The position numbers were made by a program, and so were the translations under genes. From NCBI RefSeq assembly GCF_009469765.1, contig NZ_SSSQ01000006.1, positions 62,001 to 126,000 on the forward strand: 64,000 nucleotides of DNA, given 5' to 3'. Under the pieces are notes generated by a model, which made no database searches, was not told the DNA's origin, and saw only the letters and a list, made by a program, of their open reading frames with translations. This document shows, in pieces, positions 58,077-64,000 of the stretch. How positions within the stretch are numbered: the stretch's first letter is position 1; each line of letters opens with the position of its first letter. The DNA comes from Dechloromonas hortensis (lineage in GTDB: Bacteria > Pseudomonadota > Gammaproteobacteria > Burkholderiales > Rhodocyclaceae).

Positions 58077-58343
58077 ATGAGTAAGCCATTCATTCTTCTG
58101 GGTGACAAAACCGACCATGGTGGTGTCGTCATCTCTGCCTCAGAGTCGAGCGACTGTGATGGCAAGGGAATAGCACGGGTCGGGGACAAAGTGACATGTC
58201 CGAAAAAGGGGCATGGCAGCGTTACGACGATCGTTACCGGCGATCAAACAGCTTTAATTGATGGGCGTCCAGCGGCACGCCATGGCGACAAAACAGCTTG
58301 CGGGGCTAGCTTGATCTCCAGCCAGTCCCTGACCACCGATTAA
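58077..58343 (+). CDS. Stand-alone PAAR protein (T6SS spike tip)
   Basis: 88 residues, no effector extension. PAAR-type features are the GDKTDHGGVV start, the ARVGDKVTCPKKGHGSVTTI centre with a likely zinc-binding C/H set (C42, H47, H70, C75), and IDGRPAARHGDKTACGASLIS. It would cap the VgrG spike. It stands between the M15 peptidase and the ketosynthase-like gene; VgrG is not yet seen in the window. Confidence 0.88.
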   Translation: MSKPFILLGDKTDHGGVVISASESSDCDGKGIARVGDKVTCPKKGHGSVTTIVTGDQTALIDGRPAARHGDKTACGASLISSQSLTTD

Positions 58344-58378
58344 AGCGCCGGTGCCCGATAAGCGTATGTTGATTGATA

Positions 58379-59788
58379 ATGTTTAAAGCACTTGGCGGGG
58401 GACTGCTGACTTTTGTCATGGTCTGGGCCCTTGTGCTTGGATGGTGGCAGTCGAACGACCATGAACCGAGCAAATCCGATCTTGCGCTCTCTCTCGCCGC
58501 CTTGCCACTGGCTCTGATTGGTGGATACTGGTTGCTCCGGGTCTTCATCGAGCATCTGAAAGCCCCGCCAAGCGTTGCCATGCCAAGCATGGCGGCCACA
58601 CTTGATGATGATCCGTTGTCGAGTTCAAAAGCCAAAACCGCAGCGGCCGAACGTTCGTTCACCCATTGCCTAGTCAATGCCTTCATCGTTGCTGCGCCGG
58701 GTATTTCTGCCGATGATCTGCTATCTGCCATTGAAGCCGGCAAGCGCCCTGAACCCTGTTTTCGCGTTACAGATGAAAAGGGCTTCCCGGTGTTCCTGGC
58801 CGAGGTGAGTGACCTGGATGTCGATGCCGCGCTAGTGCGTCTGGAAGAAGGTTCGGAATCAATGCGCCAATTGACTGAATATCCTGGCGTGGTACGTGCA
58901 TTGGCGCTGCTGGAGGGGCTGATGGATGCGGTTCGGGAGCCGCTTGAGCATATTTTGCAGCAGGACAAGGAAGGGATTCATTTAAGGGTGCTCTGGGTAC
59001 TTCCCGCTAACTGGAGCCCCTCCTGTCATGCAGCCCTTCGATCCTGGCTACAGTTGAATGATTGGCCCCTCTTGGGTAAAGGCAAGCTGGAAATTGCTTT
59101 GCAGGCAGCTGCCAACGAGGTGGATGCAATTAGGCTGCTTGACGAGGCGGTGTTACGTGTCAATCGGGATTCCAACGGGATGGAACTGACCTTGCTGTTG
59201 GGGGCTGCATCAAATGTTGACGAATTGACCGTGAGCAATTGGGCTGCTGCCAACAGCTTGTTCTCGGCTCAACACCAGCAACGAAAAATACCAGGGGAAG
59301 GAGCTGCAGCGTTGCTTCTCGCCAGCCGTGCAACAGTTGAGCATCTTGGGCTAACCGATGCGGTGGTGATCAGTCGCGCCAGCATTGGCACTAGGGACAA
59401 GGCAGTCGATGCCGGTGGCCGGATTGGCGGCAAGCTTATAGAGCAACTTGTCGCTGGATTGCTCAATACGCTTGCGATCGAGAGCTCTCGGGTCAAGACG
59501 GTGGTCTTCGATACCGATCATCGTTCCAATCATATAGCCGAGGCAATGGAGGGCGTGGGGCAGGCGTTTGAACATCTGGAGCCCATTAAGGATTGTTTAG
59601 CGACAGGCACGGTCCACGGCGCCCTCCAACCCATTGGCAGCTTGCTGGCTCTCGCTTGTGCGCGGAGCAAGGTCTTGCTGACCGAAGCGCCAGCCCTTTT
59701 TGTAAGCAATCAACACGAACTTGATCGGGCGGTTGTGCTGGTCATGCCATATGCCAGTCAAATCGATACCAAATCCAGCCCCACTTGA
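58379..59788 (+). CDS. Membrane-anchored ketosynthase-fold protein of the T6SS locus
   Basis: 469 residues from ATG 58379 (a TTG two codons earlier is also possible). Two membrane helices (about 9-24 and 35-57) precede a 410-residue cytosolic part. IPGEGAAALLLAS (304-316) and TGTVHGALQPIGSLLALACA (409-428) resemble the KAS segments IPGEGAGALVL and GHTLGAAG-ALA..AC, respectively. No SxCxxS nucleophile stretch is present where one would be expected, so a condensing reaction is unlikely. The protein is therefore a ketosynthase-like pseudoenzyme. It immediately precedes tssM (16 bases) and probably works at the inner-membrane side of the T6SS; precise role unknown. Confidence 0.7.
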   Translation: MFKALGGGLLTFVMVWALVLGWWQSNDHEPSKSDLALSLAALPLALIGGYWLLRVFIEHLKAPPSVAMPSMAATLDDDPLSSSKAKTAAAERSFTHCLVNAFIVAAPGISADDLLSAIEAGKRPEPCFRVTDEKGFPVFLAEVSDLDVDAALVRLEEGSESMRQLTEYPGVVRALALLEGLMDAVREPLEHILQQDKEGIHLRVLWVLPANWSPSCHAALRSWLQLNDWPLLGKGKLEIALQAAANEVDAIRLLDEAVLRVNRDSNGMELTLLLGAASNVDELTVSNWAAANSLFSAQHQQRKIPGEGAAALLLASRATVEHLGLTDAVVISRASIGTRDKAVDAGGRIGGKLIEQLVAGLLNTLAIESSRVKTVVFDTDHRSNHIAEAMEGVGQAFEHLEPIKDCLATGTVHGALQPIGSLLALACARSKVLLTEAPALFVSNQHELDRAVVLVMPYASQIDTKSSPT

Positions 59789-59804
59789 GCAAAGATAACT
59801 GAAG

Positions 59805-62800
59805 ATGTCGCAAATCCGTTCCTTATTCACTGATTCCCGTTTTCTTTCATTTGTTGGTGTCGCTGCTGTCACGGCCTTGTTCTTTCTTGGTGCGCAGACA
59901 TTAAAAGTGGCGATGGTCTGGGCAGCATTGGCCAGCCTAGCAATAATTGTTGTCTGGGGAGTTGTATGGCTGGTTCGTCGACATCGGGCACGCAAGGCGG
60001 GTGAGGCAATTGGCTCAATGTTGGAGCAGCAGGGGGAGCCTGCACAGAAAGGAGCCGGACCGGCTACTGCAGCCGAGGTCGCCAAACTTAAACAGCGCAT
60101 GCAGGAGGCGATCAAAACAATAAAGACTTCAAAGCTTGGGCAAATGTCGGGAGCCGAGGCCTTATACGAACTCCCCTGGTACATCACGATCGGTAATCCT
60201 GCGGCTGGGAAAAGTACGGCGATCGTCAATTCCGGCCTGAAGTTTCCGTTCGATGATGGTGGCAACGCCATTATTCAGGGAATCGGTGGAACACGAAATT
60301 GCGACTGGTTTTTCACCTCCGAGGGTATTTTGCTCGATACGGCTGGGCGCTATTCGGTACATGAGGAAGATCGGGAGGAGTGGCTCGGCTTTCTCGGCTT
60401 GTTGAAAAAGCATCGATCGAGGGCACCGATCAACGGGATTATCGTGACAGTGAGCATTGGCGAATTGATAGGAAATTCGCCCGCTTTTGCAATCAATCTG
60501 GCCAAGAACCTGCGTCAGCGAGTGCAGGAGCTTACCGAAAAACTGGAAGTATTCGCGCCAGTGTATGTGTTGTTCACCAAGGCTGACCTGATTCCCGGAT
60601 TCCATGATTTTTTCCTGGATCTCGACTGGAATGAGCGGGATCGGGTCTGGGGGGCGACCATTCCATACGATCAGTCAACCGGTAACGAATTGATTGCCTT
60701 GTTCGAGCAGCACTTCGATGAGCTCTACGAGGGGGTGCGTGCGATGAGCGTTGCGCAACTTTCGCGCCTTCAGGGAGAGCAGAGCTTGCCTGGCCTACTC
60801 GCTTTTCCCTCGGAGTTCGCTTCGGTAAAGCCAGCCTTGCAGGCTTTTATTGCGACCTTGTTCGAAGATAATCCGTTTCAGTTCAAGCCCGTATTTCGTG
60901 GGTTCTACATTACGTCTGCTACCCAGAGTGCAGATATCAAACCTCTTTCCAATGACCGTATCCTGCGCAAGTTCGCTTTGGCGGGAGGCGGGGGGGCTTC
61001 GGTTCGTGCTGCCTTGAATCATGGCTATTTCCTCCGAGAGCTGTTCTCGAAAGTGATATTCCCTGATCGAAACCTGGTTCGGCAGCATGCCAGCAAAGCA
61101 AAAAGTCAATTGCGACAGTTTGCCGTCCTTGGTGCATTGTGCCTTCTCGGGTTATCACTCGGCGGCTGGAGTTGGTCATATTTCAACAATAGAAGCCTGT
61201 TGGCCAATGTTGAGCAGGATCTTGCCAAGGCTGTGCGTATTCAGGAAGGACGTCTCGACCTCCAGTCACGCCTGGAGGCCTTGGAAATACTGCAGGACCG
61301 CCTAGTCCAACTTGAACGGTTTAACGAAGAGCATCCGATTTCGATCGGCCTTGGTCTTTATCAAGGTGATTTGATGGCTGACAAGCTGCGTAGCGAGTAT
61401 TTCGCCGGTGTCAGCAATCTGATGCTGGTACCCGTCAAGGACAATCTTGAGGCGTTTCTCAACGAAGTGAGTACGCATGGCGATCAACTCAAAGCGCAAG
61501 GGAATTCGGCGAGTACAGCCCAAGCAACACGAGGTGCAGCCGCAAAAACTTACAAGGATGCCACCCCATCTGAAGTCGAAGATGGCTATAACGCTCTCAA
61601 GACCTACCTGATGCTATCCAGCCGAGATCATCTCGACGTGGGGCATCTATCTGACCAGATTACCCGATTCTGGCGTGGGTGGCTGGAAGCCAATCGTGGC
61701 ACGATGAGTCGTGAGCAAATGATCCGCTCGGCTGGGCGCGTTCTCTCGTTTCATCTCGAGCATGCCAACCATCCGGCGTGGCCGACTATCAATATCAACC
61801 TGGTGATGGTCGATGAGGTTCGCGACAAACTCCGCCTGGTTGTGCGTGGCATGCCTGCTGCCGAGCGTGTTTACGCGGAAATCAAGGCGCGTGCGTCGAC
61901 CCGTTTCCCGCCGCTGACAGTAGCCAATATTGTCGGACCTGATAACGCAGCATTGGTGGCGGGTAGCCATGTTGTTTCCGGGGCCTTTACGGTTGAAGCT
62001 TGGCGAGAATATGTCCAGGCCGCAATTAAGGATGCCGCAACCAGCGAGCAGAAGAGTGCTGATTGGGTATTGCAAACATCAACCAAGGATGATCTGACAC
62101 TGGAAGGTAGCCCTGAGCAGATTCAGAAATCTTTGATCGCCATGTACAAGCGGGATTATGCGGAGGAGTGGAAGCAATTTGTTCTGGGGGTCAGTGTTTC
62201 CTCCTTCGAAACCTTTCCTGACGCTGTATCGGCGATGCATCGCTTAGGCGATCCACAAGGCTCGCCGATCGGCACCCTGATCAAGGTGGTTTTTGACCAG
62301 ACAGCCTGGGATAACCCAGCGATCGCCAATCTCGGCCTTGAGCGTGCGCAAAAAGGGTTTATTGAATGGTTCAAGCGCTCAATTTTGCAAATGTCGCCCG
62401 GCCGGGTCCAACTCGACGTCAATGTTTCGGGAAAGACAGCGGAGGTTCCGATGGGCCCGATCGGCAAGGAGTTTGCCGGTTTTGGACGTTTGGTCATGCC
62501 GCGTGACAAAGCCGATCCTCTGGTCGACACCTACCTCAAGCAGCTTTCCAAGGTACGCACACGCCTGAATCAGCTAAAGAACCAAGGGGATCCGGGGCCT
62601 GGATCACTCAAGTTGATGCGTGAAACGATTGATGGCGGCGGCTCCGAGCTCGCTGAAACCTTGCGTTTCGTGGACGAGCAGATGTTGACCGGAATGCCCG
62701 ATGGTCAAAAAGCAGTACTCCGCCCGCTTTTGCTTCGCCCATTGCTGCAGTCATATGCTGCAATCATCAAGCCGGCTTCTGATGACTTGAACAAGACATG

Positions 62801-63650
62801 GGAAGCCCTGGTTTATGAACCGTTCAACCGCAAATTGGCAATCAAATATCCGTTTACCGCCCGATCCAATATCGAAGCATCGCCAGTCGAGATTGCCCAG
62901 GTATTCGGCCCGGAAGGTGCGATTGCCAAATATGTCGAGTCGGCGATGGGGCCGCTGGTTGTCCGCCGGGGCAACACCGTTACGCCACGGACCTGGGGGG
63001 ATCTCGGGATAACCCTGCAGCCTGAGTTCATGAGTGATTTTGCGCGCTGGGTTTCGCCGCTCGAGGGGGGGGCGGCCTCTGAGGCTGGAACTGGAAGCGC
63101 CGGCCAGGCGCAAACCGTATTCATGCTGCGCCCACAAGCCTCACCAGGAACGACCGGCTACGTCATTGAAATTGACGGTCAGAAACTGAGTTATCGAAAT
63201 GGTGCCGCTCAATGGGCCAATTTCATCTGGCCGAATGCGTCTGGTGCCTCGGGGGCTCGTATTACCGCCACGACATTTGAAGGAAAAATCATCGAAGTCA
63301 TCAATATTCCTGGACGTTTCGGTCTGGAAAAAATGATCAATGCAGCTAAACGCACACGTCAGCAGGACGGTACTTTTCGTCTGACATGGGGTGTTGAAGA
63401 TGTCGAGATTGCAGTTGATCTCAGATTGGTCAGCAGCGCTCAGGCTCAGGCCGCAGGTAAAAATGAAGAGGGCGGCGGGGCGCGTGGTCTTGGCGGGCTT
63501 GTCCTGCCCAAAAGCGTCACTGCCTCGACATCGAACGGATACCAAAACCCGGCCGCTGAAGGCGTCGTTCCGGTCGGTGTTACGCCCCAGTCGATGCCGC
63601 AGGCATCACGTGCGACAGCGCCGGCGCCCGTAGTGGGGAGCGCGTTATGA
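59805..63650 (+). CDS. tssM: Type VI secretion inner-membrane protein TssM (IcmF)
   Basis: 1281 residues, near the usual size. N-terminal helices are about 13-30 and 34-56. The P-loop GNPAAGKST (130-138) and the following LLDTAGRY near 177 mark the cytosolic IcmF GTPase-like domain. A third helix is about 440-460 (FAVLGALCLLGLSLGGWSW). The long periplasmic part runs to the C-terminus, where the TssJ-binding domain is expected. It forms the membrane complex with TssJ and TssL, which are not in the window. The stop overlaps the tagF ATG. Its tail ends in a short Ala/Pro-rich stretch (QASRATAPAPVVGSAL). Confidence 0.95.
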   Translation: MSQIRSLFTDSRFLSFVGVAAVTALFFLGAQTLKVAMVWAALASLAIIVVWGVVWLVRRHRARKAGEAIGSMLEQQGEPAQKGAGPATAAEVAKLKQRMQEAIKTIKTSKLGQMSGAEALYELPWYITIGNPAAGKSTAIVNSGLKFPFDDGGNAIIQGIGGTRNCDWFFTSEGILLDTAGRYSVHEEDREEWLGFLGLLKKHRSRAPINGIIVTVSIGELIGNSPAFAINLAKNLRQRVQELTEKLEVFAPVYVLFTKADLIPGFHDFFLDLDWNERDRVWGATIPYDQSTGNELIALFEQHFDELYEGVRAMSVAQLSRLQGEQSLPGLLAFPSEFASVKPALQAFIATLFEDNPFQFKPVFRGFYITSATQSADIKPLSNDRILRKFALAGGGGASVRAALNHGYFLRELFSKVIFPDRNLVRQHASKAKSQLRQFAVLGALCLLGLSLGGWSWSYFNNRSLLANVEQDLAKAVRIQEGRLDLQSRLEALEILQDRLVQLERFNEEHPISIGLGLYQGDLMADKLRSEYFAGVSNLMLVPVKDNLEAFLNEVSTHGDQLKAQGNSASTAQATRGAAAKTYKDATPSEVEDGYNALKTYLMLSSRDHLDVGHLSDQITRFWRGWLEANRGTMSREQMIRSAGRVLSFHLEHANHPAWPTININLVMVDEVRDKLRLVVRGMPAAERVYAEIKARASTRFPPLTVANIVGPDNAALVAGSHVVSGAFTVEAWREYVQAAIKDAATSEQKSADWVLQTSTKDDLTLEGSPEQIQKSLIAMYKRDYAEEWKQFVLGVSVSSFETFPDAVSAMHRLGDPQGSPIGTLIKVVFDQTAWDNPAIANLGLERAQKGFIEWFKRSILQMSPGRVQLDVNVSGKTAEVPMGPIGKEFAGFGRLVMPRDKADPLVDTYLKQLSKVRTRLNQLKNQGDPGPGSLKLMRETIDGGGSELAETLRFVDEQMLTGMPDGQKAVLRPLLLRPLLQSYAAIIKPASDDLNKTWEALVYEPFNRKLAIKYPFTARSNIEASPVEIAQVFGPEGAIAKYVESAMGPLVVRRGNTVTPRTWGDLGITLQPEFMSDFARWVSPLEGGAASEAGTGSAGQAQTVFMLRPQASPGTTGYVIEIDGQKLSYRNGAAQWANFIWPNASGASGARITATTFEGKIIEVINIPGRFGLEKMINAAKRTRQQDGTFRLTWGVEDVEIAVDLRLVSSAQAQAAGKNEEGGGARGLGGLVLPKSVTASTSNGYQNPAAEGVVPVGVTPQSMPQASRATAPAPVVGSAL

Positions 63651-64000
63651 GCAATACAATTGCCGTATCGGCGACCTGTTTCGGAAAAATTCCGTCTCGT
63701 GGCGATTTTGTAAAGGGAACAGGACAGCACCAACTGATAAATCTACTCGATCGCTGGGTCTCGCAGACGATGGAGCGTTGGTCGGAAGACCCGCGTTGGA
63801 AGATTGGCTACGATAATTCCCGTTCCGTGGATTTTGCCTTTGTTGGAGCGAGAAGCCGATTATCGGTAGTCGGTCACTTGAAACCGAGTACTGACTCGTC
63901 AGGCCGCCGCTTTCCATTCATTACCGCTGCCACCATCGAGCGGGACGATTCCCTGATGTTCCGTTGTGCGCCGGCCGGGCTCGAACTGGTTTTTGGTACC
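63647..64000 (+). CDS. tagF: TagF, T6SS-associated protein (N-terminal part, runs off the window)
   Basis: 118 codons up to the window end. The TagF start is clear: ATCFGKIPSRGDFVKGTGQHQLINLLDRWV (in part), WSEDPRWKIGYDNSRSVDFAFVGARSRLSVVGHLKPSTDSSGRRFPFIT (in parts). TagF is a negative post-translational regulator of T6SS in several bacteria, acting with Fha/PppA-PpkA. Translationally coupled to tssM (ATGA). Confidence 0.88.
   Translation, partial: MSNTIAVSATCFGKIPSRGDFVKGTGQHQLINLLDRWVSQTMERWSEDPRWKIGYDNSRSVDFAFVGARSRLSVVGHLKPSTDSSGRRFPFITAATIERDDSLMFRCAPAGLELVFGT

Overview
The window looks like chromosomal DNA from a high-GC denitrifier-type betaproteobacterium of the Rhodocyclaceae/Azonexaceae kind (Dechloromonas or a close relative). 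I infer this from protein likeness and gene order (alaA-hom, pyrG-kdsA-eno-ftsB, guaB-guaA-tadA, mltG-tmk-holB-pilZ-tatD, smpB beside ratA-rnfH), not from any database search. Coding density is very high. No gene-free stretch exceeds about 205 bases, most neighbours overlap by 1-11 bases, and I see no insertion sequence, prophage, rRNA or CRISPR array. One tRNA gene (Asp, GTC) is present.

Layout. 1-2.2 kb: part of an envelope export module (truncated outer-membrane DUF1302-like protein, LolD-type ATPase, divergent LolA-like periplasmic protein). 2.2-10.3 kb: alanine/threonine synthesis (alaA, hom, thrC), with hom and thrC separated by a MocR-type regulator and a small divergent unit (DUF2917-like, DUF2249, NnrS-like membrane protein). 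10.3-19.3 kb: a triple-GAF protein, a methyltransferase, a 45-codon membrane ORF, nadC, nnr, a hybrid histidine kinase, a histone-deacetylase-like hydrolase and the CnoX thioredoxin. 19.3-27.0 kb: a nine-gene, tightly overlapping minus-strand cluster for an acyl/polyketide product (DarA-like, DarB-like KAS III, a 131-residue unknown, BtrH-like acyltransferase, ABC ATPase and permease, ACP, a KAS with an altered active site, and a chain-length-factor-like protein). 27.1-32.6 kb: pyrG-kdsA-DUF1330-eno-ftsB, then prxQ/bcp-slyD. 32.6-41.1 kb: a LivK-type binding protein paired with a chemoreceptor, a phosphoesterase, mutS and menD. 41.2-56.3 kb: tRNA-Asp, sirtuin, TRIC channel, smpB, ratA-rnfH, guaBA, tadA, an L,D-transpeptidase, TANGO2-like protein, ygfZ, the mltG-tmk-holB-pilZ-tatD run, an ankyrin protein and an SOS-controlled dinB. 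56.4-64.0 kb: the start of a type VI secretion locus (unknown TM protein, TagX-like M15 peptidase, PAAR tip, a membrane protein with a ketosynthase-like fold, TssM, and truncated TagF).

The two most interesting systems are the 19.3-27.0 kb cluster and the T6SS edge. The cluster combines dialkylresorcinol-type condensing genes with an ACP-dependent BtrH-like acyltransferase and a dedicated ABC-2 exporter. It has no visible ketoreductase, dehydratase or adenylation gene, so it probably makes and exports an acylated or condensed lipid whose identity I cannot assign. The T6SS locus includes a membrane-anchored, apparently non-catalytic ketosynthase-fold protein directly upstream of tssM. Smaller points of interest are an SOS box lying across the dinB start codon, a three-fold GAF repeat protein, helically phased CAGAT repeats at the MocR promoter, a chemoreceptor/binding-protein pair, and menD outside any menaquinone operon.
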